In this document: positions 34,084 through 44,859 of the stretch, in pieces
Numbering within the stretch: position 1 is the stretch's first letter
How the letters are laid out: each line of letters starts with the position of its first letter
Assembly (NCBI GenBank): GCA_029964075.1
Contig: CM057142.1
Location: 28,398,392-28,462,391 of the forward strand
Length of the DNA stretch: 64,000 nucleotides
Source: Patiria pectinifera
Lineage: Eukaryota; Echinodermata; Asteroidea; Valvatida; Asterinidae
Reading direction: 5' to 3'
Program-made: the position numbers and the translations under genes
Notes under the pieces: generated by a model
Seen by the model: only the letters and a program-made list of their open reading frames with translations
Database searches by the model: none
Told to the model about the DNA's origin: nothing

Positions 34084-34961
34084 TATGGTGTTCTATATCT
34101 GCCATCTCGCGTGGCGGATCTCGCGTGGCGGATCTCGCGTCGCGCCTCGCGGATCTCGCGTCGCGCCTCGCGCGTCGCGGATCTCGCGTCGCGGATCTCG
34201 CCTCGCGGATCTCGCCTCGCGGATCTCGCCTCGCGGATCTCGCCTCGCGGATCTCGCCTCCCCGATCTCGCCTCGCGGATCTCGCCTCGCGGATCTCGCC
34301 TCGCGGATCTCGCCTCGCGGATCTCGCCTCGCGGATCTCGCCTCGCGGATCTCCCTTCGCGGATCTCCCTTCGCGGATCTCGCCTCCCCGATCTCGCCTC
34401 GCGGATCTCGCCTCGCGTTTTTTTTCTTCTAGGTGTTGCGCATGCGCATTTCTTACGCACATTTTTATTCACAAGCCAATCTATAGGAGAGGCGTCTCTG
34501 AATGAGATATAGCCATCATTTCTCTTATATATATGCGCATGCGCAACACCCAGAAGAAAAAAAACGCAAGGCGAGATCCGCGAGGCGAGATCGGCGAGGC
34601 GAGATCGGCGAGGCGAGATCGGCGAGGCGAGATCCGCGAGGCGAGATCCGCGAGGCGAGATCCGCGAGGCGAGATCCGCGAGGCGAGATCGGGGAGGCGA
34701 GATCCGCGAGGCGAGATCCGCGAGGCGAGATCCGCGAGGCGAGATCCGCGAGGCGAGATCCGCGAGGCGAGATCCGCGAGGCGAGATCGGCGAGGCGAGA
34801 TCCGCGAGGCGAGATCGGCGAGGCGAGATCCGCGAGGCGCCACGCGAGATCCGCGAGGCGCCACGCGAGATCCGCGAGGCGCGACGCGAGATCCGCGAGG
34901 CGCCACGCGAGATCCGCCACGCGAGATCCGCCACGCGAGATGGCAGATATAGAACACCATA
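34084..34961. mobile_element. Foldback element built of 12-bp repeats (FB-1)
   Basis: Ends TATGGTGTTCTATATCTGCC and its exact inverse GGCAGATATAGAACACCATA. Flanking GTTTTT (34078-34083 and 34962-34967) is a likely 6-bp duplication. Both arms consist of tandem GGATCTCGCCTC units (about 25-30 per arm, with GCGTGGCGGATCTCGC-type variants at the outer ends) and face each other across a spacer at 34450-34530. That spacer itself begins and ends with inverse copies of GTTGCGCATGCGCA. Since 12 is a multiple of 3 and stops are absent, long frames of Arg/Asp/Leu/Ala/Ser arise on both strands; none is a gene. Confidence 0.85.
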
Positions 34962-37498
34962 GTTTTTTATATATTTTTCCAAACTCTTGTCTAGATAACA
35001 TTTTGGGCATAATTTCTGTATTTCTGTGTAAACATTCATCCCAGTCAAGCAATTGTATGCATCCATTGTCACTGCCATAGGGACTTATAATTACTGATTT
35101 TATTCCAAAAATGTGTGGGTTTTCAACCCGAATTGGCAAAACTAAAGTAAATATACACAATTGTGGTGACGTTATTTAATGCTCTGCAATTGATTCATGT
35201 AATAACTAAAAGAAACGTATACATCAAAACAAACAAAATGGTACAGATTGAGAGGTGAAAATTACATGCGCTTCTCGCACCAATGGCGGCCACGCTACAT
35301 ACTGAGCATGTATTGTTGTTAATTATATAGCCATGAATTTCAGTCATAGGATAATACTTCCGTGATAGGCTTTGAAAATGGAAGTATTTTTGACTTTAGT
35401 TTATGAGCACCGATGTCTTTACAACGGTTGCCATGGTAATAATAAGCACACTACAGAAGTGTATTTGGTGCCACAAAACTTCATGTTGATTAGGCAAATA
35501 CAAATTTGGAGGACACTCCCATTAAAAAATACTTCAGACCCTAACTACATGTATATAGCCAAGTCAAGTCAGATTGAAATTCATGCAATCAAATTGATGC
35601 TGTGTTCTCTCGGAGCTTTCACTTGAGTGATCGTTGTTTTAAAGTACATGTATTTCAATATAAACAAACAAATAAGAGTTAGTTGCTCTCTAAATCGACA
35701 GATCTTTTCCGTTTTGAAAATAATAAAATAAACGTCATTTTGTTCACCACACCTTTTACTGTAATTCCAAAGTAGCTTGCAATATAAACAAATGTGTACA
35801 GCGTAAATGCGTGTGTCCAGATCACCCTTCCCACCCCACCTACCCCGCGACATACACACCCCTTCTCCTCCTCACTTTTCGGATATTTCAAGCTGCCCCG
35901 TGTTGTAAAAAAGCCACCTTACATAATTCAGACTTTCCCCAAGGCCATATGCATGTAAGTAATCTCAACAAAATTGTTCTTGTTGACTTGTTGGGGAGGG
36001 CGTGGTTATCTTTGAGCTTTGGGAGTGGGGGTGGCAGGGAAAGGGGCTATCTGTGAGACGGCTGTTGGTGTAGATCGTAAAAGGTTCACTTTCAAATTGA
36101 TATCTAGTATTTACAATTTAATTTAGGCAAATACATGCAGAAATCAAAATCTGAATTTGGTGGCAAAGGAAGGAGCGGGGCCTAACTGGGAGGGGAGGAC
36201 TGGACATCATTTGAATAATGGATGCACTTCAATCAGAGGACAATGGATATGGCCATTATTATTCATTGCGGCTTGCAATCACATGAGTTTTGCCCATGTG
36301 ACAATGATTGTACCGACAATGCTAAGTTATTGGTGGGTGGTCACACCTCACCCTCAACCCCAAGCAACGCCCCGGGGGTGGGGAAAGGGGAGGCTGTGAA
36401 AAGGAACTCTGTTATTTCTAAAGTGTTCACTTGCATATTATTTATTTACATTTGTTTTGTTATGCAACATACACATTCAAAATTCGGTGGCACAGGGGAG
36501 TGGGCGGGGCCTAGCCAGGTGTGGGGGAAGTACACTACCTTCTATTCATCCAATGGTCTAAAAATGATAAACAGTCTGATTCTGTTTGTGAAAATGTGCT
36601 AGATTAATGAACAATACCGATTATACAAGTTTAATACCCAAAACAAAGGAAAACACTGAAAATACACTTTTTAAGGTTTTTGTGAAATTTACCATTTTTG
36701 GAGCGCTGCTGCACAAAGGCTATACAATAACCCAAAATTTTCTCACCAGATATGAAAAGACCAATGTCTGAACTAACCATAGCCGAAGGGAAATTATTCT
36801 GAGTGCCCTGGCAAGTGCCATTTTGGAGGGATAAAAATGGGGTAAAAAATGCAATTTTGCTAGTTGTAAAAACATGCTGTATTATAGGGCCTAAAAATAA
36901 TATAAAGGAGATTTTTCAGAAGTGTTTTTATTTTTTTCTTGTAAGGGTAAGGATGATACTTTGTCATGATATAGTTACTTTTGTGACATTACTTTACAGT
37001 TTGGCTTGATGACCTTTGAAAATAACGCAAAAAATGAATTTCTGCAGCTTCAAAATTGCCGAAAAATGGCCAAAACACATAATGGCCCGTAACCATGGCA
37101 ACGGGCAAAATATCGGATTAAAAAGTCTATTTTGGTTACTTGCTCCCAAAGTCCTTTCTTCCCACAAAGTATTAAAAAATTCGATTTTTTGAGCGTGGAC
37201 ACTTATATGAAGTATTTACACGAAATGACTCTTAAGTCTTATTTACTAAAATTTTGGTGGGTTCTTGTAAGTGAGAAATTTGGGGTTATTAAAGATTATT
37301 TGAGCGCCTCATTAGGAGAATAGTCGGACCCTGGGGTGAACCTGAGTTGGGAACCAGTGTAGGCCTAGTTCAGTCCGAAGGATTGCTTTCCGTTGTCTGT
37401 GCCATCTGGTGTAGCTGCGGCATCGCGTCCCTAGAGGTCTGGGAGCACTCTCTATTAGGAGATAACGTGGCTGTATAAATGCTGTTCTGAAGGTCTGC

Positions 37499-37832
37499 CA
37501 AGGGCGGATCCAGAACACAATTTTTTGGGGGGCCCAAAACAAATTTTGGTCCCCCAAAAAAGTGGGTCAAAAAAATTACGGCGTGGGGTTCGGGGCCCGC
37601 TTAAGGCCCCCGAATTTTTTTTGGGGGATTCTAGATGCTCTGTGGTGCGATCTGAGGCAATTTCTGACCACTTTAACCAATGTTTTTTTTGAGGAAAAGA
37701 TGGTGGTGTACTCATTGCCTGCCTTTATTGCGATGTCCAAAAAACAAAACAAAAAATTGGTTTCGTTTTTTTTTTGGGGGGGGGGCATGGCCCCCTTTGC
37801 CCCCCCCCCCCCTCCCCCTGGATCCGCCCTTG
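37499..37832. mobile_element. hAT-like MITE family 1, best-preserved copy
   Basis: Perfect 15-bp terminal inverted repeat CAAGGGCGGATCCAG / CTGGATCCGCCCTTG and an exact 8-bp duplication AGGTCTGC (37491-37498 and 37833-37840). Length 334 bp; G and C runs near the ends; interior GATGCTCTGTGGTGCGATCT. An 8-bp duplication with C-A-rich ends is typical of hAT. No coding capacity. Confidence 0.9.
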
Positions 37833-38334
37833 AGGTCTGCCTGCCGTTGGACGGTCGGGGCGACCTGGACACCTGAAAGCTTGTCCTTTCTCCTGCCGGG
37901 GAATGGTTCACCTGACTTTAGAGGGAATTGCGTGCCGTTGTTCCGTGCCTAGCTGCGGTTGGGTTGCCCTGGCTGATCTGAGCGCTAACGATTTCCAAAG
38001 ATTTACTGGGTAAGCTTCCAGAACCTTGCGGAGGGAACTACGAGACATTTATCACCCTCTAAATAATCACGGGGTTACCTTGAGAGATTGGATATAACTT
38101 GCCGAGTGTGTGGGTTATTTAAGAGTCGCAAGTACCTCATTTTGCAGTTTGGCTTATGGGATTGTCGAGCAAGTCACCTAGGATTATTCGTGTATAAATC
38201 TAGCTTGTTTATTGTAGCCATTTATGTTATCTTGAGTTAATTGAAAGAACATGTCCCAATTATTTCGTTCAGTGGTGCAGATGTCCACTTGTTGATAAGT
38301 AAAACAAGTTCTAATACCAGTTGAATATAGTTCT

Positions 38335-38445
38335 CTATATTTGAGGTATACATACCGAAGTCCTGAGATATATTTGAGGTATATTTGAGGCACATAATTC
38401 TGAGGTATATTTGAGGCACATAATTTAGAGGTATATTTTTTGGGC
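38335..38445. repeat. Short tandem repeat, GAGGTATATTTGAGG type
   Basis: Four or more imperfect copies of GAGGTATATTTGAGGCACAT, period about 30-33 bp, inside the LTR-like insertion. Confidence 0.7.
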
Positions 38446-38835
38446 ACACCGTTCTTAAGTCTTTTATTGAATTATTAGGTAAAACATAACCCTTAAGTGT
38501 TATATTGAAATACAAAGTCAAAGTTATAACTCGTTAAATTTTATATTGATTCATAAAGAGAAAGACAACTCTTAAGTTTTGCATTGACTCACAAAGTGAA
38601 ACATAGACCCTTCAGGTTTATATTGAATTAATAAGTAGAAGTTAACCCTTAAGGTTAGTATTGAATACAAAGAACAAGTTAACGCCTTAAGTGTCATATT
38701 GAATAACTAAGTAAAAGAGAAGCTCTTAGATTGTATTTTAAACCTTGAAGTAAAGGTTAACTCTTAAGTTTTATATTAAGTTTTCAAATATAGGTTAAGC
38801 CTTAAGCTTTATATTAAATTAAGTTTAGGATAAGT
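38446..38835. repeat. Diverged ~57-bp tandem repeat, CTTAAG-containing
   Basis: About seven copies carrying AACCCTTAAG or ACTCTTAAG followed by TTTATATTGAATT and AAGTAAAAGTTA-like sequence. Similar wording (GACTCTTAAGTCTTATTTAC) lies exactly at the right edge of the nested 6.5 kb element at 37226. Confidence 0.65.
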
Positions 38836-39339
38836 CAAGGGTATGAAGTGGTGCAGTTGACCACTCGGTTATAATAAAAGAGACTTGATCCTTGCTAAGA
38901 TTATTTGTATACGCTAGTAGCTTATCTTTGTATAAGTTTGCCGTTGTATATACATGTATACATGTCAAGTGTGAGCCTGGATTAAAAATAATTGATCATC
39001 GTCTTTGGAATCACTTGTCACTGTGAAGCTTGTGTAGTCCAGCTCTCTGTGGGACATATCTGAAGTAAGTATATAAGTTAGTCCTCTCTATTGTCAATAA
39101 AGTATATCGCTGAAGAACAGATCGGTGGTATATTTCTGCCAAACGAACTGCCCCTAGGCTTAGTTCGTTAACTATATGCCCCTTACGTCTGTGTAGCCGT
39201 TCATCCTTGCGTGAGGTGAATACATATGTTTGTGGGTTAAGGCCAGGTCTAATTCCATCCTTCAATCAGGTGAGACTGTAAATTGTGTCATCTAATTATT
39301 CCCACCACAAAGGGTGTATAGCTCATTTCGCCACAGTAG

Positions 39340-39980
39340 GGTCAAGCCTTGGTGGGGGGGGGGGAGTCTCAATCATTAATACGGAGCATTATTTCCCATT
39401 GACACAATGTGTTTGCTTGGACGTGCAGCCATCCAGAATAACCTTAGAGGTCTCTGAAAGGCTCCATGAAATGAATTGAAAAATGAAACATATTTCTCCG
39501 AAAAAAATATAATAAGGCCAACCAAGAACAAAAAGTGTGGTGTTAGTCTGTTACATGTTTTTTTGTTCTTTTTTTTTTGGGGGGGGGGGGTTGACATTTC
39601 TATAGCCAAAACAATAGGGTTGGAAGATAGTCGTTACATTTTTCTTTTTTTCTCTATTTTGCAGGCATTTGTTAACGTGAATCATTATGCACCACTGACC
39701 AACTAAAAAAAATATAAACATGTAAATAAACTTTGTCTGCAAAAACTAGGATGGGGCAACACCACAATTTGTTGTGAACAAATATATTTCGGTTCAGCAT
39801 TAGTTTCTAGGCTGGGTGGGGTAGTAAGAAACAGCCATTTATTTCCTTTGGCCGAAGACTGACTTTACAGTTTAAAGGTTTCAGTACACAATTCGGATAC
39901 CCACTATTTCTTAGAGGCAAATGCTGTTCCTAGGCCTATTATTACTTGGAAGCAAGCGGGGTTGAGGTGGCTTGCCAAAG
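39340..39980. other. Unit DNA right of the 9 kb insertion
   Basis: Continues the homology to 12125-12830 of unit 1 (CATGAAATGAATTG, CCAACCAAGAACAAAAAGTGTGG). No gene. Confidence 0.6.
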
Positions 39981-40086
39981 GATACATAGCATGAAAATAG
40001 TTGGATTAGAACCCTTGACCCTCTGATCATGAGTGACAAACCCTAACTTCTAGGCCACACTTACCCATATGACTCAAACCCACACA
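39945..40086 (-). mobile_element. tRNA-derived SINE fragment
   Basis: On the minus strand GTGTGGCCTAGAAGTTAGGG resembles an internal A box and GGTTCTAATCC a B box, about 40 bases apart. They are followed by CCTTTGGCAAGCCACCTCAACCCC, the GGCAAG-CAC-T-ACCC word common in 3' parts of animal SINEs. It is a decayed head-plus-body fragment, not a functional tRNA, since acceptor stem pairing is lacking. Confidence 0.5.
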
Positions 40087-40406
40087 TTGCTACAACTACC
40101 GGCAAGATGAGGTAGGAGTTTGTCACAACCGACATTTTAAGAATGGCACACCTATCAAATCGCTGCGTCGAAATATACGTCTTGTCTAAAGCTATTGTCT
40201 AGGTCATGGTATCAAACTCTGACTAGTCTAGTCACGGACTCCCGTTTTTGTCTTTACCCAATGTGCATGATGGATTGACGGGAAGTTGTGGTCGCAATTT
40301 GTGATTGTATTATGATCATTAATTTGCATTTCAAAAAGCCGTAAATTGAACTGCTGTTGTTTTGTTTTCTCAAATCACTTATTTATTCCCCCTATAAGAT
40401 CCGTCG

Positions 40407-40717
40407 CAGTAGCGTATCCAGCTTTTGTTGTCAGGGGGCAACCGCACTTCTGAAAATGTAGACTTTTTTTTCTCTGGACACTTAGCCTTTGTAAAATCGT
40501 CAAGGGGGGGGGGGTAGATATCTTCCAAATGGGGGCGCTCTTCAAAAGTGTACATTATTATGCATACTGGACAATATATGCCGATTTTCACGGCGTATTG
40601 TGATGCTTTTGGAGCCGTGGTTTTTTCGTGTCTGAACTATCTAAGCATTTTGAAAGTTATGTAGTAACTGAAAACAAATCTTTTAAAAAATCCCCCCCCC
40701 CCCTGGATACGCCACTG
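40407..40717. mobile_element. MITE-like element with CAGT(A/G)GCGTATCCAG ends
   Basis: Left end CAGTAGCGTATCCAGC, right end CTGGATACGCCACTG, with G and C runs inside. The ends resemble hAT-like family 2. The adjacent octamers do not match. The right end (CTCTGGATAC...GCTGCATGG) is also present near 58235, so the insertion may predate duplication of the unit. Confidence 0.55.
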
Positions 40718-40989
40718 CTGCATGGTGCAGTATTCGAACTGTGTAAAGCTAAATAATTGGTACTTTTTATGACGTGGTTTCAATTCTATCAGTGTTTGCT
40801 GTGTGTTGTTCATCAAAAATGAGTAACAAACCAACCCATTTATTTGATTTCATGTTACGGTTTAAAGGTGTCGCTGAAATCGGGAACAACATATAGGCCA
40901 CCGTGCAGTTTTTATAATGCGAGGGGGCAACACCGCACGGGCCACAAAATCCCCCGAAACCGCGTTCACTGGGCGTGATGTAAAGGTAC

Positions 40990-42440
40990 TTGTGGAGCCG
41001 TCGACAGTTCAATTTCAACGGGACACACTGAAAACACAGCGCTGTGCTTACACGATCAATGGACGACTGAAATGTTGAATCTTTCTGGAAGTCAAATTAT
41101 GCATAATGATGCAGCGTGAACCATGCACAAAAATGTCCATTTACAAGGTTCACGCCGTGTGTGCTTCGTGTATGCTTGGTGCATGCATGCTGTTTCAATC
41201 AGGGTAATATTTTGTTGCATGTCGGGTGTATTTTAACAAATGATTGAATGTGCGAGTTTCCGAATGTCTGAGCGATTCCGTTCCAATGCTGGCCGAACGT
41301 TGGCGCAGCGTTACAGAAACACCGATATGGCCTGAATGTGGTGAGTTCAATGCTGTTTTCTAAAGTGAAGGATAAGGCCCCCAAAAAAGTCTCCGGTTTC
41401 TGGTATGCGCGCGCGTCGCCGTAGCCATGCGCGTCGTCAAAATGAAAACGTTTTTTTTTCAATGAAAGATGATGTCCCAAAACCGCCAAACTCTGGTTTG
41501 ACTGGAATTCTGCTGCTGCGCAATTTGAACGTGTTTCTAGATGGGGTTATGATCGAGAATAAGCTTTATGTGGCCTCTCTGGACTCCCATATATTTGCAC
41601 TAAGTTTAGTCGGGCACCATTTGCAGTCATCAGCCGACATTTGAAGCAAAAAAGTCGGGGAAAAAAAAGCCGCGTCGCCGCACCACTTTTTGGACAAGCT
41701 CCATACCAGAAACCGGAGACTTTTTTTTTTGGCCTAAGCAACGTACGTGCCACAAAATCCCCGCAAACCGCGTTCACTGAGGGGGTTAAATGCGGTGTGG
41801 CGGCAGTGAGCGGGTGAAACGGCCACAATGCCGATGTTTCTGGACGGCCAATTTATTCAAAGCAATGCAGCGTGAACCATGCACGAAAAACTTCACTTTC
41901 AAGGTTCACGCTCTGTGTGTTTTGTATGCGTAGAGCTAACAACAATTTGCCCCAATTCACTGTTTTTATATGGCATTTGTCTATTTGTGCAGCAATACTT
42001 CCATTTACAAGTTTTCGAATTTCTCAGTGAATCGGTTTGATTGATGGGCCCACCCGATGTCGGTACAGAAACACTGATATGACCTGATATTTTAGTGCGG
42101 TTTACGCTGAGGCGACCGTGCTGTTTTCTAATTTAAGGGGATGCAACCACGCAGGCCACAAAATCAACTAAAACCGCGTTCGCTGAGGTTATTGCGGATG
42201 ACGGTTGATTTGTATTGAGTTGAATGAGAACATCGGCGCGGTTACACAGGCGATCGTGAACCGCCAGAATGCCGATTGTTCTGCCTTGTTGGACCTGGAT
42301 CATTCATGATAAAGCACCAAAACGGAGGCACACGTAACCCCCCCCCCCTCAGTGGAAGCCCCCCCACCCCGCCCCATTTTCAAAACCTGAATTAAAATAT
42401 TCACTGTTGTAATAATACATTTATTTTGCATTTAGTGCAG
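40990..42440. other. Intergenic part of the segmental duplication, second copy
   Basis: Matches 17219-18156 and 58465-59672. Interrupted by the MITE at 41376-41734. No gene. Confidence 0.6.
41376..41734. mobile_element. PIF/Harbinger-like MITE, copy 3 (TSD TAA)
   Basis: Starts GGCCCCCAAAAAAGTCTCC and ends GGAGACTTTTTTTTTTGGCC. Terminal repeat includes CGGTTTCTGGTATG. TAA flanks both ends (41373-41375 and 41735-41737). It is the most complete copy and shows a second inverted word (AGTCGGG-AAAAAA...) near the right end. Confidence 0.85.
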
Positions 42441-42572
42441 CCTTTGAAAAAAAAAATAACGCACCCCAGGTTCCCTACCCCAAGTTAAACCCAAGTTTCT
42501 CCGCTGGCTTGAGTACGATTTAATTCCTCATATAATCCCGATTAACTGAAGCACCAACTGTACATTGAATAA
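42441..42572 (+). pseudogene. Unidentified C-terminal exon, copy 2 (damaged)
   Basis: Begins as copy 1 (acceptor TTTAGTGCAG, then CCTTTGAAAA) with three extra A. It loses one C in AAACCCAAG (frameshift) and lacks about 30 bases after CATATAATCCCGA. Compared with 18157-18305 it cannot encode the peptide. Confidence 0.6.
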
Positions 42573-42609
42573 ATGAATCACGGCCAGTGTATAAGTAACT
42601 TGTCTATCC

Positions 42610-42860
42610 ACCAATCACAGTTTGTCGGTGACAAGTGGGTGACAACAAGTCGGTGACCACAAGTGAGTGGTCTGAGACTGACAGGTTGTGCGTGTCAATC
42701 ACAAATCTCATGTTTGGATGTGTCACCGACATCAAAACAATATCCACCAATAAGAAGCGGCCATTTCAATCTCAGTGACTAGTTTTTATGGTGACTTTAT
42801 AGCCTCAACGACATTAACATTGCTTCCGTATCATTAATATGAAGTGAGTCGGTGATGTGT
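42610..42860 (+). promoter_or_regulatory. GTCGGTGAC-motif regulatory region, C1q gene 3
   Basis: GTCGGTGAC near 42624 and 42649, GTGGGTGAC near 42637, the inverse TCACCGAC near 42723, and AGTCGGTGA near 42847, in the same order as upstream of gene 2. Confidence 0.55.
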
Positions 42861-42937
42861 GATTGACAGCGCATAGGGGCAATGCATTCACAAACCAGGT
42901 CCGAGTATTTAGTCACTGCTCAGTAAATTGATGACAC

Positions 42938-42945
42938 TATTTAAG
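42938..42945 (+). promoter_or_regulatory. TATA box (TATTTAAG) of C1q gene 3
   Basis: Same box and spacing to exon 1 as at 18669 and 60155. Confidence 0.65.
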
Positions 42946-42967
42946 GCATTTGGGGCCTTCTCACCCC

Positions 42968-43045
42968 TCACATCAACCACAGGTCATCACCACCTTCGGA
43001 CGTCAACCAGAGAAAGAACTGACTGCAAGAACAAGATTTTGCTCG
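42968..43045 (+). other. 5' UTR exon 1 of C1q gene 3
   Basis: Start estimated from the TATA box; donor TTTTGCTCG|GTGAGT. Conserved GGACGTCAACCAGAGA and ACTGACTGCAAGAACAAGAT. Confidence 0.65.
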
Positions 43046-44561
43046 GTGAGTGTTTGAAACAATCAATTTTCTTCTGAAGAAATTTGTTGTTTTTTGCACA
43101 ATGTGTTTGAATCAATGCGGGATTCAGATTTTGTTGAATGATGCCGATTAAATGATTCTCCAACAGTGAGCGCGGTACGCGGTAGGCTTGATAGTTCCCA
43201 AACTTTGTGTGCTTGTGAAATGTAGTTGCTTTAGGACTGAAAAAAATATACAAAGATTTTCATGGACAAAATGCTCGATTTCAATATTGACTCTGATACT
43301 GATACACGTTTGCCAGCAGCAAAACCAGCGCACTAATTTCCGATTCAGAGATTGTGCCTTTTCCCAACCACTTTGGAGTTGAAATACATTAGCTCGATAC
43401 TTTACATGCATTAATCAAGGCTCGTCTGAACGAGTTAATTTTAACCAAACACTTTTGAAAAATTATCGAGCTATTCTATTTCAGCTCTTAATGTAAACAG
43501 TTGGTGCGGATGCAGACCACGGTTTTGTGACGGCAAATTTAAAGGCAACAACAATGAGAAATTCCTGTCTGGCAATATTTCCGCTAATACTTTCATTGTG
43601 CACTCTCAGAAATGAATTGTCCAAATACTAAATTGTTTCTTTACTTCTTGAACAAAAGTCATTTGGATTCTTGTCGATATGGATAATACACCATAAAGTC
43701 ACATTTATTGCCTTTTTTTATTTAGGTTTGACTAGTAGCTTGGATTGTTTTCTGACCGCAGTTTTTCGCAAGTGTAAAAAATCAAGTTCCCTGCTATGAT
43801 TCAGAACAGTAAATATTTATTGTTCATTCAAACTAATAATTCAGAGGAACTACAAATCGGTGTTTCACATTTCGGTTTCAAAAAAAAAAATCTCGCAAAA
43901 CCTGGACTCTTAATAACATGGCCAATATTTTTGGCATGATCAAGCACACTCTTTTTGTGTGCCTCATTTTATCCCATTGACATTATCACTTCCATTTTCA
44001 AACATGAAATCCTAGTGCAATGTACTCACATTATTTCCGGATATCACTCACACTCAATCAGGATAAAAAGTTATGCGGAAGTTGGTCACGGAAGAACGTA
44101 TACAGGTATCCGGACATCTCAAACATGCCGATCGTATTTGTGTTATTAATGATGTGGATATTCTCAGTACCTTTTAACTTTGTTGTTAAACGGTGTCATT
44201 TCGCTATAGTTCACAGTGCGCCATTCCGGTTTCCTCAAGTTACTTTTAAGCATTGCAGGATAAAAGTGTCACTGGTCAGAATAGACTAGCGGGCGCAAAT
44301 ATAAACGCACTGGATGATGATGATGCACACAGTTTTATACAACAACAAGTTCAATAGCTGGATGCATTTTTGTAGAATTCATGGATAGATTTGATTTTTG
44401 GAAAACGCATTTTAAATAGTCTACCCAAAATTACATGTCTACTATACAGACTTTTTTGGCCGTATTGTACTTGTGGAATTCAGCTATGCCTCCCCACCAG
44501 ACTCCAAGTTATCTCCTAGAGGATTTTTAATGAGTCATATTTTTGTTGGTATTTTTTTCAG

Positions 44562-44622
44562 CCAGATTTCCTCTCAAGTGTTGAAGAGTGCTTCCGCGAT
44601 AGAATTCAAGAATTGTGCATAG
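44562..44622 (+). other. 5' UTR exon 2 of C1q gene 3
   Basis: Acceptor ATTTTTTTCAG, donor GTGAGTGTCA. Matches 19627-19687 (CTCAAGTGTTGA, GAATTCAAGAA). Confidence 0.65.
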
Positions 44623-44859
44623 GTGAGTGTCAGTTATTTGACATTTTCTTCATTCAAGCATCAGAACAGAGCAATGATTTGGTAGGAGACTGTACGTTTT
44701 TTCTATGCATTAAATCTTTTTGGTCAAAATTAAAAACCAGAAAACGTCATTCAGTTACCTCTACGAAAAATATTATCCTGGCCATTACGGTCAGGCTTCT
44801 CAATTATTATTCATTCTAAAAAAAAAAAAAAAAAATCTAAGCCGTGATGGTTTGTGCAT

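Larger units (their letters stand above)
30741..37235. mobile_element. 6.5 kb element with kilobase-scale inverted-repeat arms, bounded by TTAA
   Basis: The left end TTAAGAGTAATTTCGTG is matched by the complement of the right end (CGAAATGACTCTTAA). The arms run inward for over 2 kb each: 30790-30860 against 37125-37190, 31430-31500 against 36480-36540, and 32250-32330 against 35600-35690, at roughly 80-95 % by eye. TTAA at both outer edges suggests a piggyBac-type TTAA target. No transposase frame. The left arm is longer because it holds AAGGCC repeats and a MITE. The matching open frames in the two arms (31372-31728 minus and 36222-36602 plus) mirror each other and are probably not genes. 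Confidence 0.7.
30351..39335. mobile_element. 9 kb insertion with LTR-like ends: probable solo LTR holding nested elements
   Basis: Comparison with unit 1 near 12116-12128 (GATGAGTAGGGTCAAG) shows an insertion here. The left end is GTAG followed by TGTGACGAAA. The right end is TTTCGCCACA followed by GTAG and GGTCAAG. TG...CA ends, a nine-of-ten inverted match and a 4-bp duplication fit an LTR. Removing the nested 30741-37235 element leaves about 2.5 kb containing a CCAAT motif (30509), TATAAGT (39072) and AATAAA (39099). No gag/pol or second LTR is seen, so a solo LTR is the simplest reading. Confidence 0.6.
37236..39335. other. Right part of the LTR-like insertion, no gene
   Basis: Outside the MITE at 37499-37832 and the short-repeat blocks below, it holds moderately GC-rich sequence (37320-38160), then AT-rich sequence with TATAAGT at 39072 and AATAAA at 39099, consistent with LTR U3/R/U5 parts. 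No open frame of note. Confidence 0.45.

Noticed and set aside
34083-35160. Long open frames (up to 331 codons) of LADLASRISPRGSR or ARSARRDPRGEIRE type
   Set aside because: They are translations of a 12-bp tandem repeat present on both strands and in several frames; composition follows the repeat, not a protein.
31372-36602. Similar open frames with the word AHVTMIVPTM in the left (minus) and right (plus) arms
   Set aside because: They are the same DNA in the two arms of the inverted repeat; no family motif, and other frames in the arms diverge equally.
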